64,000 nt of DNA from Bacteroidales bacterium (GCA_016934055.1 JAFGTR010000133.1:1-64000), one strand, 5' to 3'. Numbered from the stretch's first letter, positions 31,283 through 42,015 are shown. Numbers and translations are program-made. The notes: generated by a model from the letters alone, not told the origin.

Positions 31283-31379
31283 TATTATTATCCCTGAAGT
31301 TTGAAATACCTAAATTCCCCTCCTTGGAGGGGTTAGGGGGGGGTATATTAATATTCAACATCTTATTAATGCTAATAAT

Positions 31380-33629
31380 CTATCTCTCCACAATCTTCTC
31401 CTCCAGTAATCCCACCTTCCTGTTTTTGCTGTCAATCCGTTTCATTTCATCCAGCACCTTCCCGGCTTCATCTTTTGCACCATGCTGTAGATAAAGGATC
31501 CCAAGTTCAAACAAAAAATCAATATCCTTTCTGTAATCAGGATAGGCTCTCAGGTAATAAAGCATGGCATTCCTGTCATTCCTGTTCATCAGGATCAACC
31601 CGGCGATACGGTTGGCCAGTGAAGTTTCTTTAACTTCGAGTGTTTTAAGCAACAAATCCAAAGCAAGGGTATCATGTCCATTATTATATAAATCTATTGC
31701 TTTCCTTATCTGCATTTCAACCTGTTTCGGTACAAAATATATATAATCACGCTGTTTTTCAGGAATTGTTAACGGATAATCAGGATCTTCTTCTTTTAAG
31801 GTTTCCAGTATGGCTGATGATTTTTGCTCATTTCCGTTAAAATAATAGGCTTCATGAAGCTTCGCCAGGATAATGGCAGTATTTTTTTTAAGACTGTCCA
31901 GCTCCTGCGCCTTTTTCAGTGTCCTGATGGCCTGCGGATAATTCCCTTTGATGATCAACAGTTCTCCTTTCCGGAAATACCCGTGAAAAGTCTCCTGTAA
32001 TTCCAGTGATTTATCAATGAATTTCATAGCCAAAGGCAGATCGTTTATTTCAATCAGGCAGTCTATGGCTTCAAGATAGTCTTTTACCTGAAACGGATTA
32101 CAACGTATTGCGGCATGGTATTCCCGGAATGCATTGTAGAAATCCTTCTGCTGACTATAATAATGCGCCATGGCCAGGTGGGCTTCATTTGTTCTGTATT
32201 CAGGCAATCTTATGATGTTAAAAGCCAGGGAATCAATTTTTGATGTTGGCCTGTAAACCTCCCTGTAGTCAACAAAAGGTGCATCATAGGGCTGATAGGG
32301 CCAGTAATATTTTAGGGCATTGACACGGTGCACACCCAAAAGGCTGTCAAGTTCAGTGAAGCCCCAATTATTTCGGTAATATTCAGATTTCCTGTAATTT
32401 ACAATACTTAGCTTCTCGCCCGGTAATTTTGATTCGGCTAATGAATAAAAGAAAGCATCAGCCATTAGAAAATACCCGTCTATGTTCGGATGCACATGCT
32501 CGGTCATCAGATTAGCCCCGATTATTTTATTGGGAGAAACCTCCTCAAAGAAACTGGTTTTCATGGGAACAAGGACAGCTCCATGTTTATGAGCCAGTTT
32601 CACTATAATTTCATTAATTTCTTCCGATGCTCTGAATCTGATACAGTCCAGATCCTTTGCCATGTAATAACAACTTTTGGCTTTTTCATAATCCCGGGCT
32701 GTATCAGATTGAAGGCCTTCATTGTATTTAACTGATGCCGGCGGATAACCTTGCGCGGCAACAGAGCAGAAGGGCTTTATATCCCTGATGTTACTGACAA
32801 GCTCACTGATAAAAACGGGCACATTGTTCTTTTTAGCCTTCTGCATCAGCCGGTTCATGTTTTTTTCATACCTGTCAATACATTTATTATACATTTTACC
32901 TTTGTAAGGGATCTCCTTGTTTTCAGCAATAACCTTCATCAAAGTGCCTCTGACGCTTTTATCTTTTTTATCACCTGCACCAGATGCAGATATCCTGACG
33001 ATAGTATTATTTAACAATTGATATATCCTGAATTCCAAAAGGTCAAGATGCAGCAGGGCCAACCTTCGGCTGGGAAATGACTTTTCCACAGATCCAATGC
33101 CCATGGCGCCATAGAATTCATTATGCCCTGCATAGATAAGAATGGCATCGGGCTCTTCTTTCAGCACATCATCAATGAAATCGAGGAGCGAAAAACTGTT
33201 AATCGCCGTAAAGGCTGTATTGACAACTTCAATATGTTTTTCGGGATAGCTGTCCTGAAGTCTTTCCTGGAGGATACGGGTGAACATCAGATTTTCATCG
33301 TATGGAAATCCAAGTACAGTTGAACTGCCCAATACAAAAATCCTGAATCCGTTCTCAGGCTTTTTTTTCAGGAATATATCATGGCATGGCTTTGTATATT
33401 CAAGCCTTTGGAAATATTTCTTCCCGATAAGCGGATTGATGATCCGGTGCTGCTGTATTTCTTTTCCCGGAAAATCAATGAACAGAACGTAGTCATCGCC
33501 ATACTTTACAAGCCTTAAGAAAATTTCAATGAGCATGAGGATTAATACAGGAATGACAACCAGTATAATGGTGTTAAACAAAAACCTTTTTTTATGAGAA
33601 AGGTAGGTTTGTTGTTTATTTTGTTTCAT
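31380..33629 (-). CDS. Membrane-anchored SGNH/GDSL-like hydrolase with C-terminal TPR region
   Basis: N-terminal TM; FRIFVLGSSTVLGFPYDENLMF (SGNH block I-like), AILIYAGHNEFYG (block III-like); C-terminal TPR-like helices. Confidence 0.75.
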   Translation of the reverse strand: MKQNKQQTYLSHKKRFLFNTIILVVIPVLILMLIEIFLRLVKYGDDYVLFIDFPGKEIQQHRIINPLIGKKYFQRLEYTKPCHDIFLKKKPENGFRIFVLGSSTVLGFPYDENLMFTRILQERLQDSYPEKHIEVVNTAFTAINSFSLLDFIDDVLKEEPDAILIYAGHNEFYGAMGIGSVEKSFPSRRLALLHLDLLEFRIYQLLNNTIVRISASGAGDKKDKSVRGTLMKVIAENKEIPYKGKMYNKCIDRYEKNMNRLMQKAKKNNVPVFISELVSNIRDIKPFCSVAAQGYPPASVKYNEGLQSDTARDYEKAKSCYYMAKDLDCIRFRASEEINEIIVKLAHKHGAVLVPMKTSFFEEVSPNKIIGANLMTEHVHPNIDGYFLMADAFFYSLAESKLPGEKLSIVNYRKSEYYRNNWGFTELDSLLGVHRVNALKYYWPYQPYDAPFVDYREVYRPTSKIDSLAFNIIRLPEYRTNEAHLAMAHYYSQQKDFYNAFREYHAAIRCNPFQVKDYLEAIDCLIEINDLPLAMKFIDKSLELQETFHGYFRKGELLIIKGNYPQAIRTLKKAQELDSLKKNTAIILAKLHEAYYFNGNEQKSSAILETLKEEDPDYPLTIPEKQRDYIYFVPKQVEMQIRKAIDLYNNGHDTLALDLLLKTLEVKETSLANRIAGLILMNRNDRNAMLYYLRAYPDYRKDIDFLFELGILYLQHGAKDEAGKVLDEMKRIDSKNRKVGLLEEKIVER

Positions 33630-33650
33630 ATAAGCATATTAAAAACAAAT

Positions 33651-33671
33651 ACCGAATACCGAATACCGAAT
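33651..33671. repeat. Heptamer tandem repeat (ACCGAAT)x3
   Basis: Direct reading upstream of the SGNH-TPR start. Confidence 0.85.
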
Positions 33672-33888
33672 ACCCGGTTACTTATTCAGACCCTGCCAGG
33701 TCTGTAGTGTTAAATATTACATGCTTGCTCAGACTCCGGCAGGTCTTTCTTTGGTCTTCGATCTTCCTTCTTCCTTCTTCAAATTTACATTTAAAATTAC
33801 ATCATGCATTACAGCTGAAATGAAATTCAACATTTGTCCACCATTTTTATACAATCCTGTACCAACAATAGTTATGCAATGAATACCT

Positions 33889-35481
33889 TTGATAGGTATA
33901 ATTCCGGTCTTTATCACTATTCACAGGGGATACGGCACGCATAAAAAGAAATATCAGTATATCGCCGCTAAAAGTTTTGATATGAATAAAGAATCCAACT
34001 ATGGCAATACCTGTATAAAGATGTGTCTTTATATGATGGTTTTAATACTGGTTGGCTGTAAAAGCAATCTGGTCGTTACCGATTTTGAGGGCCCCGGTTA
34101 TCGTGATGACTATAGTGCCATATGGGAGCCTAAAAATTACAAGCAATGGGGAACTTATAATGTTCATGATCCTGCCTGCGTTAAAGCCGGCGAATACTTT
34201 TATCTTTTTTCCACAGATGCTGTGTATTTCAGGGAAAGGCCTAAAAAGGAAGATTTCCCTGAGGAAATGGGTCATATACAGGTGCGCCGATCAAAAGATC
34301 TGGTAAGCTGGGAATTTGTCGGATGGGCTTTTGATACAATTCCGGGTGATGCGATTGAATATCTGCAGCAGGTATCAGGAGGAAGAAATCCTGAAAATAT
34401 ATGGGCCCCATATGTTACAGAATGGAACGGACAATACCGCATGTATTATGCTGTTTCACTTTTCGGGGCCAAAACCTCATATCTTGGCCTTGCCGTATCT
34501 TCTTCACCCGAAGGTCCCTGGGAACAAAAAGGATGCGTTGTAAAAACAGGTAATGATGATATGATGAATGCCATTGATCCTTCCGTAATAATTGATAATA
34601 CAACCGGCAGACACTGGATGCATTACGGCTCTTATTTCGGAGGCTTGTTTTGCGTTGAGTTGAACCCTGAAACAGGTCTGACTTTAAAAGAAGGGGATAA
34701 AGGTCATTTGACAGCCCGCAGGGCTGAATATCAAACGCGTAATCTGGAGGCACCTGAAATAATTTATAATCCTGATTTAAAAAAATATTACCTGTTCACA
34801 TCCTATGATGCCTTATTTTCACATTATAATATCAGGGTGGGTCGCAGTGACAAACCTGAAGGTCCGTTTTTCGACTATTTTGGCCATGACCTTGCTGACA
34901 CAACAAATAATTTCCCCATACTCACCTATGCTTATCGTTTTGCAGGTCATCCCGGATGGGCGGGTGTTGGCCATTGCGGTGTAATCATGGACGGGGAACA
35001 GTATTTTATGTTCCACCAGGGACGCCTGGCACCCGATAATCTTATGATGGTATTGCATGTCAGGGAGATATTCTGGACAAGTGACGGATGGCCGGTGGTG
35101 TCACCTGAACGCTATGCAGCCGTTCCACAAACGGAAATTGATTACAGGGACATTGCAGGCACATGGGAAATGATCACCCTGAATGAAGTCGTTGATACCG
35201 TTGTTCTTTGGCAGGGACAAATACCTCCTGGCGGATGGCATTACGATACCACCATGTTCAATAATCCTGTTGTTGTGAGTTTCACTAAGGATGGTCGTGT
35301 TGAAAACCTGACCGGACATAACTGGATCATGGATAAAGGACATCTGTTAATTGAAAGCCGGGAAGGGACAACTGAGTTTATTGTATCAAATGCGTGGGAT
35401 TGGGAAAGAGAAAACCCGACCATTATAGCAACAGGGATAAATGCCGGTGGCATAGGAGTCTATGGGAAAAAGCTGGAATAA
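33889..35481 (+). CDS. GH43 family lipoprotein, putative endo-arabinanase/arabinosidase with C-terminal accessory domain; likely start ATG at 33982
   Basis: Lipobox MVLILVGCKS; GTYNVHDPACVKAGEYFYLFSTD (Asp base), AIDPSVIIDNTTGRHWMHYGS, EAPEIIYNPDLKKYYLF (acid), PGWAGVGHCGVIM. Confidence 0.87.
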   Translation: MIGIIPVFITIHRGYGTHKKKYQYIAAKSFDMNKESNYGNTCIKMCLYMMVLILVGCKSNLVVTDFEGPGYRDDYSAIWEPKNYKQWGTYNVHDPACVKAGEYFYLFSTDAVYFRERPKKEDFPEEMGHIQVRRSKDLVSWEFVGWAFDTIPGDAIEYLQQVSGGRNPENIWAPYVTEWNGQYRMYYAVSLFGAKTSYLGLAVSSSPEGPWEQKGCVVKTGNDDMMNAIDPSVIIDNTTGRHWMHYGSYFGGLFCVELNPETGLTLKEGDKGHLTARRAEYQTRNLEAPEIIYNPDLKKYYLFTSYDALFSHYNIRVGRSDKPEGPFFDYFGHDLADTTNNFPILTYAYRFAGHPGWAGVGHCGVIMDGEQYFMFHQGRLAPDNLMMVLHVREIFWTSDGWPVVSPERYAAVPQTEIDYRDIAGTWEMITLNEVVDTVVLWQGQIPPGGWHYDTTMFNNPVVVSFTKDGRVENLTGHNWIMDKGHLLIESREGTTEFIVSNAWDWERENPTIIATGINAGGIGVYGKKLE

Positions 35482-35484
35482 ACT

Positions 35485-36507
35485 ATGTACACAAAGGATA
35501 TACATAAAAAAATATATTTATTCAGAGCTCTCCTGTTAAGTATCATCCTGTTGTGCATATCGGTTATTGTTTCATCAAACGCCTTTTCACAAAATCAAAC
35601 ATATGTGCACGATCCTGTGATGATCAGACAAGATAGCATCTATTATCTTTTCTGTACAGGGTGGGGAGTATCAGTATGGTCATCACCCGATATGATTAAC
35701 TGGAACAAAAATAAACCTGTATTCAGTAAAGCCCCGGCGTGGGCTTTGAGCCTGATACCCGGATTTAAGGGCCACATATGGGCGCCTGACATTTCCTTTC
35801 ATAACGGAAAATATTATTTGTATTATTCGGTATCAGCATTCGGTAAAAACACTTCCAGTATAGGAGTGGCTACAAATACAACACTACACCCTGATGATCC
35901 TGCATATCGCTGGGAAGATCAGGGTATGGTAATTCAATCGGTGCCCGGCCGCGATCTTTGGAATGCCATTGACCCTAACCTGGCTTTTGATGAAAACAGA
36001 ACCCCATGGCTTGTATTTGGCTCTTTCTGGAGCGGTATGAAGCTGGTTAAAATGAACGCCGACCTGCGATCGCCTGCTGAGCCCCAGGAATGGTATACCG
36101 TTGCCAAACGTGAGCGCCATTATAAAACCGAAGATGCTGATCCCGGGGAGGGCGCTGTTGAAGCCCCTTTTATCTTTAAAAAGGGGAAGTATTATTACCT
36201 CTTCTTATCATTTGACTTCTGTTGTCGTGGTATAAAAAGCAATTACAAAATTATGGCGGGAAGATCTGAGAAAATAAAAGGGCCATACATTGATAAGGAA
36301 GGCAATCGTCTCGATCAGGGCGGAGGCACACTGGTGTTGAAAGGAGATGAGTCATGGCCCGGTGTTGGGCATAATTCAGCCTATACATTCGATGATAAAG
36401 ACTTCCTTATCTTTCACGGATATGATGCTTCCGACAACGGGAAATCAAAATTGCTGATTCGTGAAATTCACTGGGATAATGATGGATGGCCTATGGTTTC
36501 ATTATAG
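35485..36507 (+). CDS. GH43 family arabinan endo-1,5-alpha-L-arabinosidase-like
   Basis: TYVHDPVMIRQDSIYYLFCTG, AIDPNLAFDENRTPWLVFGSFWSG, GAVEAPFIFKKGKYYYLFLSFDFCC, WPGVGHNSAY. Confidence 0.92.
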   Translation: MYTKDIHKKIYLFRALLLSIILLCISVIVSSNAFSQNQTYVHDPVMIRQDSIYYLFCTGWGVSVWSSPDMINWNKNKPVFSKAPAWALSLIPGFKGHIWAPDISFHNGKYYLYYSVSAFGKNTSSIGVATNTTLHPDDPAYRWEDQGMVIQSVPGRDLWNAIDPNLAFDENRTPWLVFGSFWSGMKLVKMNADLRSPAEPQEWYTVAKRERHYKTEDADPGEGAVEAPFIFKKGKYYYLFLSFDFCCRGIKSNYKIMAGRSEKIKGPYIDKEGNRLDQGGGTLVLKGDESWPGVGHNSAYTFDDKDFLIFHGYDASDNGKSKLLIREIHWDNDGWPMVSL

Positions 36508-36580
36508 AATTATTGAGCAGAAGAAAGAAGAAAGAACATAGATGAAAGAATAAAGAAAAAGGATTAAAGATTTAAGAATC

Positions 36581-36668
36581 AATGCTGTTTAGTTAAGCCC
36601 GAATTATGTCCCTCTCCCGGAGAGGGCGCAGGGAGAGGATCAAAAAAAATCCTTCACTAAACGACATT
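36581..36668. repeat. Interspersed palindromic repeat, copy 2 (AATGctGTTTAGTTAAG...CTTcACTAAACGACATT)
   Basis: Near-identical to 1-78 and related to 38503-38589; contains CCCTCTCCCGGAGAGGG. Confidence 0.9.
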
Positions 36669-36787
36669 GAATCTTAAATCAATTATTATTTTCATAAATA
36701 GCAGCTTAAATTAATTAAAATATTTTATTCGAATGGTTAACTCTCAATGTTTATAAGTGTTATAATTAAGTTTTATCGGCTGTAGTT

Positions 36788-36815
36788 CCTTGCGAGGGTT
36801 TAAACCCTCGCAGGG
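36788..36815. repeat. Near-perfect 28-bp palindrome CCTTGCGAGGGTTTAAACCCTCGCAGGG (inner 22 bp perfect, 36791-36812)
   Basis: Direct reading. Confidence 0.9.
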
Positions 36816-36904
36816 ATTACAAAAATGTAAGTAAAAATGAAATAAAGAAATCATCCTGATGATGAGTAATATGCAATGAATCAAACTATAATAAAACCTG
36901 TATC

Positions 36905-38497
36905 ATGAATAAAAACAAACTAATCAGCAAAACACTGGCCTGCACAGCAATCATTTTTTTCTCCGCTTCTGTAGTGCCTGCACAGGATGCCAAAATCAAA
37001 ATTGATATTGAACGTACAATTGGTACAGTGGATAAGAACCTGTACAGTAATTTTGTCGAGCATCTCGGTCGATGTGTTTACGGTGGCATATATGAACCCG
37101 GCTCACCCTTGTCAGATGAGGATGGATTCAGAAAAGATGTGCTGGAAGCCATAGAAGGATTGAATGTTACACTGGGCCGCTATCCGGGAGGTAATTTTGT
37201 GTCTAATTATCACTGGCTTGATGGTGTTGGATCAAACCGTATTCCACGTATGGAACTGGCATGGGCACGTTTAGAGAGTAATGAATTTGGTACTGATGAA
37301 TTTATGAAATTCTGTAAAAAGACAGGCATTGAGCCTTATTTTTCAGTGAACATGGGAACAGGATCTATTGAAGAAGCCCAGCAATGGGTTGAATATTGTA
37401 ATGTTAAAGAAGGCCCGTATTATGCCGAAATGCGTAAGAAAAACGGTTATATTGAACCTTACGGCATTAAATACTGGAGTCTCGGCAATGAAATGGACGG
37501 ATTCTGGCAGATGGGAGCTCTTACATCTGAAGACTATTGCAAGAAAGCCCGTGAAGCTGCCAAACTTATGCGGCTTACAGATCCTTCCATTAAACTCATT
37601 GCTGCCGGTTCTTCAAACTACCGTCCAAATGCTGATCCGAATGAATGGAATGCCACAATATTAAAGGAATTGATTGATGTTGTTGATTATATTGCCCTGC
37701 ACATTTATGTCGGAAATCCTGATAACAACTATTATAACTTTCTTTCCACTCCGCTTGTAATGGAACAGCGTACACAGATTGTTAAAGGAATGATAATTAA
37801 AGAGATGGAAAAAGCCAACAGGGGGAACCGCCCGCCTGTTTATATTGCCTGGGATGAGTACAATGTTTGGTACCGGGCTCGTACAGATGAGTCAATGCAG
37901 GGGACAAGGGCGCTGGAAGAGCATTATAATCTTGAAGATGCACTGGTGATCGCATGTTTTCTGAATGGTTTCATCCGCAATGCTGATATTGTTAAAATGG
38001 CTAACATGGCCCAGTTGGTTAATGTTATTGCACCTATATTCACAAATGAAACCGGTTTGTTCAAACAAACCATATATTATCCCTTATCTTTATTTGCTAA
38101 CAATGCACATGGTACCGCACTTGATGTTGCTGTTAATTGTGAAACCTATAATACCGATGAATTTTTTATCGGTCTTGGCGAAAGCAGGACCAGACAAACC
38201 GATGTTCCTTATCTTGATGTTTCTGCCACCTATAATAATGGCGAAGTGATTGTCAGTGTGGTTAACCGTAATAAGGATAAACCCATTGCCGCAGACATCA
38301 TATGCCAGACAGGTGAATATGATGGTATTTTTAATGCGTATGAAGTTAATGGTCCCGATATAAAATCGGAGAATGATTTTGGCAAAGAACCGGTTAAAAC
38401 TGTAAAAAAACCTGATATTAAGGTAAAAGGGACATCTTTTTCATATGCATTCCCGCCCCATTCCTTTACGATGATCAAAGGAAAAATAAAGAAATAA
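36905..38497 (+). CDS. GH51 alpha-L-arabinofuranosidase
   Basis: NFVEHLGRCVYGGIYEPGSPL, RYPGGNFVSNYHWLDGVG, YWSLGNEMDGFWQ (acid/base), YIAWDEYNVWYRA (nucleophile). Confidence 0.93.
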   Translation: MNKNKLISKTLACTAIIFFSASVVPAQDAKIKIDIERTIGTVDKNLYSNFVEHLGRCVYGGIYEPGSPLSDEDGFRKDVLEAIEGLNVTLGRYPGGNFVSNYHWLDGVGSNRIPRMELAWARLESNEFGTDEFMKFCKKTGIEPYFSVNMGTGSIEEAQQWVEYCNVKEGPYYAEMRKKNGYIEPYGIKYWSLGNEMDGFWQMGALTSEDYCKKAREAAKLMRLTDPSIKLIAAGSSNYRPNADPNEWNATILKELIDVVDYIALHIYVGNPDNNYYNFLSTPLVMEQRTQIVKGMIIKEMEKANRGNRPPVYIAWDEYNVWYRARTDESMQGTRALEEHYNLEDALVIACFLNGFIRNADIVKMANMAQLVNVIAPIFTNETGLFKQTIYYPLSLFANNAHGTALDVAVNCETYNTDEFFIGLGESRTRQTDVPYLDVSATYNNGEVIVSVVNRNKDKPIAADIICQTGEYDGIFNAYEVNGPDIKSENDFGKEPVKTVKKPDIKVKGTSFSYAFPPHSFTMIKGKIKK

Positions 38498-38502
38498 TAG
38501 TC

Positions 38503-38589
38503 AATGTCGTTGAGTTAAGACTGAATTATTTTCCTTTTCAGGAGAGTGTGCAGGGAGAGGACAAAAATAATTCTTAACTTAACGACATT
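38503..38589. repeat. Interspersed palindromic repeat, copy 3 (AATGTCGTTGAGTTAAG...CTTAACTTAACGACATT)
   Basis: Same orientation as copies 1 and 2; middle part diverged but cagggagaggac is conserved. Confidence 0.85.
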
Positions 38590-38624
38590 ATAATAATAGT
38601 GTATATTTAACAATAATAAGAATT

Positions 38625-40187
38625 ATGAAAAATTGTACTTTATTTGTTGTTGTTGGATTATTGTTTTTTTCAGGGTATTCAACAACCTTTGCTCAGTCAG
38701 GGAAATCCGGTGAGGCTAAACTGATTGTCAATGCAGATCTTGGAAAAAATACCATCAGCCGTCATATCTATGGTCATTTTTCGGAACACCTGGGCCATTG
38801 TATTTATGGTGGTTATTGGGTTGGTGAGGATTCACCCATTCCCAATACAAGAGGTGTCCGGAATGACGTTGTCGCTGCTTTAAAAGAAATACAAATACCC
38901 AATCTGCGCTGGCCGGGTGGTTGCTTTGCCGATGAATATCACTGGATGGATGGAATCGGTCCCCGTGACAAGAGGCCTAAAATGGTCAATACACACTGGG
39001 GTGGGGTTACCGAGGACAACAGCTTCGGAACACATGAATTTATGGATTTGTGTGAACAACTTGGCACTGAACCTTATATTTGTGGTAATGTCGGAAGCGG
39101 CTCCGTGGAGGAAATGTCAAAATGGGTTGAATACCTAACCTTCGATGGTATAAGTCCGATGGCTGAGCTGCGCAGGAAAAACGGTCGTGATAAAGCATGG
39201 AAAGTACAATACTGGGCCGTTGGAAATGAGAACTGGGGATGCGGAGGTCATATGACACCGGAGTTTTATGCTGACCAGTACAAGCGGTATGCTACTTTTT
39301 GCAGGAATTATGAAGGGAACAGACTGTTAAAGGTTGCCGGAGGTCCCAATGTTGATGATTATAACTGGACGGAGACTCTTATGAAAAAAATTCCGCTCTG
39401 GCAGATGTGGGGACTTTCGTTACATTATTATACCACGGATTGGTGGAATAAAGGCCCTGCAACAGGCTTCAGCGAACAGCAATACTTTGAGACACTGGAA
39501 AGATGCCTGAATATACCGAAAGTCATTGACAGGCATATCACCATAATGGATAAATATGATCCTGAGAAAAGGGTTGCCCTGGTGGTTGATGAATGGGGCA
39601 CCTGGTTTAATGTTGAACCTGGTACAAATCCCGGATTCCTGTTCCAGCAGAACACCATGCGTGATGCTTTTGTCGCGGGTATACACCTTAACGAATTCAA
39701 CAAACGCTGCGACCGGATCAAAATGGCCAATATTGCACAAACCATAAATGTATTACAGGCTCTGATTTTCACAAAAGAGGATAAAATGGTGTTGACGCCT
39801 ACATACCATGTTTTTAACCTGTATAAAGTGCATCACGACGCCCTGCTCCTTCCGTCTGACCTGACCTGTGACGATTATATACTGGATGGTGAGAATAAAC
39901 TGTCCGCATTGAATGGTTCAGCATCAAAGGATAAAAATGGTGTGATTCATGTTTCTATTGTAAACATTGACACGAAAAATGACATGATGTTGTCCGTCGA
40001 TCTAAGGGGAGCAACAGTAAAAAGTGTCAGTGGTAAAATTCTGACAGCTCCTGATATCGGAACATTTAACTCATTTGATGATCCTGATGCGGTTGTAACC
40101 ACTGATTTTAACAAGGCCAAAATTACAAAGGAAGGTATTTCTGTTAAGATACCGGCAAAATCAATTGTAGTTCTTGAATTAAAATAA
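38625..40187 (+). CDS. GH51 alpha-L-arabinofuranosidase, divergent from the neighbouring GH51
   Basis: [63 protein letters not shown]. Confidence 0.93.
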   Translation: MKNCTLFVVVGLLFFSGYSTTFAQSGKSGEAKLIVNADLGKNTISRHIYGHFSEHLGHCIYGGYWVGEDSPIPNTRGVRNDVVAALKEIQIPNLRWPGGCFADEYHWMDGIGPRDKRPKMVNTHWGGVTEDNSFGTHEFMDLCEQLGTEPYICGNVGSGSVEEMSKWVEYLTFDGISPMAELRRKNGRDKAWKVQYWAVGNENWGCGGHMTPEFYADQYKRYATFCRNYEGNRLLKVAGGPNVDDYNWTETLMKKIPLWQMWGLSLHYYTTDWWNKGPATGFSEQQYFETLERCLNIPKVIDRHITIMDKYDPEKRVALVVDEWGTWFNVEPGTNPGFLFQQNTMRDAFVAGIHLNEFNKRCDRIKMANIAQTINVLQALIFTKEDKMVLTPTYHVFNLYKVHHDALLLPSDLTCDDYILDGENKLSALNGSASKDKNGVIHVSIVNIDTKNDMMLSVDLRGATVKSVSGKILTAPDIGTFNSFDDPDAVVTTDFNKAKITKEGISVKIPAKSIVVLELK

Positions 40188-40197
40188 GCAACACATT

Positions 40198-40237
40198 AGC
40201 TGTCAGACACCTCAAAGATGTCTGACAGCTTTTTTTT
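40198..40237 (+). terminator. Rho-independent terminator AGCTGTCAGACA-N9-TGTCTGACAGCTTTTTTTT
   Basis: 12-bp perfect stem plus T-run after GH51. Confidence 0.9.
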
Positions 40238-40293
40238 AAAACCACTTTCTAACTTTTTTCCTGTATTGGTCGTAACTTTCTCCGGAAATCCTT

Positions 40294-42015
40294 CTAATCA
40301 CCTATTGGTAAAGTAAAATGCACGCAGGTTCCCTTGTTGACTTCACTTTCAATCCATATCTTTCCCCGATGTTTGGAAATATATTCGTGACATATGATTA
40401 ATCCAAGTCCTGTACTGGATTCTCCTTCTGTTCCCGGCGTTTTCATGACATTGTCTATTTTGAATAATCGTTCCAATGTATCCTTTTCAATGCCAATACC
40501 ATTATCACGGATCATGATTTCAACAAAATGATCAGTGCTTTCAGCATTTAAAATTTCTATCTTTCCGTGCCGGTTGGTAAATTTTACTGCATTAGAAACC
40601 AGGTTTCTGATTACACAGGTAATCATCTGATAATCAGCAAATACTTTAAGGTCCGGGATGGTGTTGCGTACTATGTTAATTTCTTTGTGTTGTGCCTGTT
40701 GATCAATTATGCGCAGGCTGTTTTCAAGGATATCATTGAAATTAAAGTTTTCAGGCGTATAGTTAATACGTTCTCTTTGCATCATGGACCATTCCAGGAG
40801 GTTTTCAAGTAATTCGTTCATATCCAATGCAATCGTTCTGATCGTCTTTGAATATTCTTCAAGTTTATCCATGCTCAGGCTGTGTATCCGGTCAGCCATA
40901 TATTTTGAATAACCCAGGAAACCATGCAATGCTCCTTTCAGATCATGGGCAATGATGGAAAAAAGCTTGTCCTTTTCAGCATTTAACTGTTCCAGCCTTT
41001 CATATTGCTCTTTTATTTTTAATTCAGCTGCTTTACGCTCTGTTATATCTCGCGCAACACCCTGATAACCTGTAAGATAACCAAGATGATTATAAACCGG
41101 ATTCGACACTATTTCTGCCCAGAATTTGACGCCATCACGCCTGAATATCTCAATTTCAAAAGCAAAACTGTTTAATGGTTTGTTTTTTCCGGTCAGCTTT
41201 TTTTGTTTGGCAATCATCTTTGAGATTGACTCATAGGTTTCCCTTGATATAATGTCAATGAATGAAATAATCTTCATTTCTTCCGGACTGTATCCTAAAA
41301 TTTTCATTCCGGAAGGACTGAAATAAAGAATATTTGCTTTGTTGTCAGACTGCCATAAAACATCTTTCATGTTTTCAGCCAAAGACTTAAATTTCATCTC
41401 TGTCTGCAAAACTTCCTGTTCGTTTATCCATCGGCTCAGGGTGACAGCCGTAACACCGGAGAATCCTTTAAGTTCTTCATCCGAAGGAGGTTTTGTGCCT
41501 TTCTTTCCGAAGATCACAGCACTGCCAATAAGGGTTTGTTTATCCTGCAGACTGATGCTGGAAAACCATTCCATTTTAAATGCTTTTTCAAGCAATTTTC
41601 CCATAACAGGCGATATTGAGCCAAATGTTAATTCATTGAGTGAGTACATGGTTTTTACCCATTTGGCAAGCATCTCATCATGCATATCCTGACTTAACTT
41701 AAAACACATTCCTTCAAGGTTATGGCCGATAAGTTTCATGGCTTTGCTTCGCTGACTCTCCGAAAAGGTAGAATATTGCAATATCAATTCAGACTTTTCC
41801 GGATTATATATAGAAATGGTTACAGCAAACGCGCTGAAAATTTTTTTGAGCTCACTGGCTGCAATTATATAGAAGTTTTCAGAAAAAGAAACACGCGAAA
41901 GCTTTACAGAATAATCAAAAAGGGCTGATAAAAGCTTGTTTTTTTCATACAGTTCATTTGTGGAATTCTTACCCCGACCGGATAATTCTTCCACCTTCCT
42001 CTTTTGTATTTTCAT
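40294..42015 (-). CDS. PAS-domain sensor histidine kinase
   Basis: PAS/PAC (NILYFSPSGMKILGYSPEEMK...GYQGVARDITERKAAE), HisKA FSIIAHDLKGALHGFLGYS, HATPase IRDNGIGIEKDTLERLF, GLGLIICHEYISKHRGKIWIES. Confidence 0.93.
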   Translation of the reverse strand: MKIQKRKVEELSGRGKNSTNELYEKNKLLSALFDYSVKLSRVSFSENFYIIAASELKKIFSAFAVTISIYNPEKSELILQYSTFSESQRSKAMKLIGHNLEGMCFKLSQDMHDEMLAKWVKTMYSLNELTFGSISPVMGKLLEKAFKMEWFSSISLQDKQTLIGSAVIFGKKGTKPPSDEELKGFSGVTAVTLSRWINEQEVLQTEMKFKSLAENMKDVLWQSDNKANILYFSPSGMKILGYSPEEMKIISFIDIISRETYESISKMIAKQKKLTGKNKPLNSFAFEIEIFRRDGVKFWAEIVSNPVYNHLGYLTGYQGVARDITERKAAELKIKEQYERLEQLNAEKDKLFSIIAHDLKGALHGFLGYSKYMADRIHSLSMDKLEEYSKTIRTIALDMNELLENLLEWSMMQRERINYTPENFNFNDILENSLRIIDQQAQHKEINIVRNTIPDLKVFADYQMITCVIRNLVSNAVKFTNRHGKIEILNAESTDHFVEIMIRDNGIGIEKDTLERLFKIDNVMKTPGTEGESSTGLGLIICHEYISKHRGKIWIESEVNKGTCVHFTLPIGD

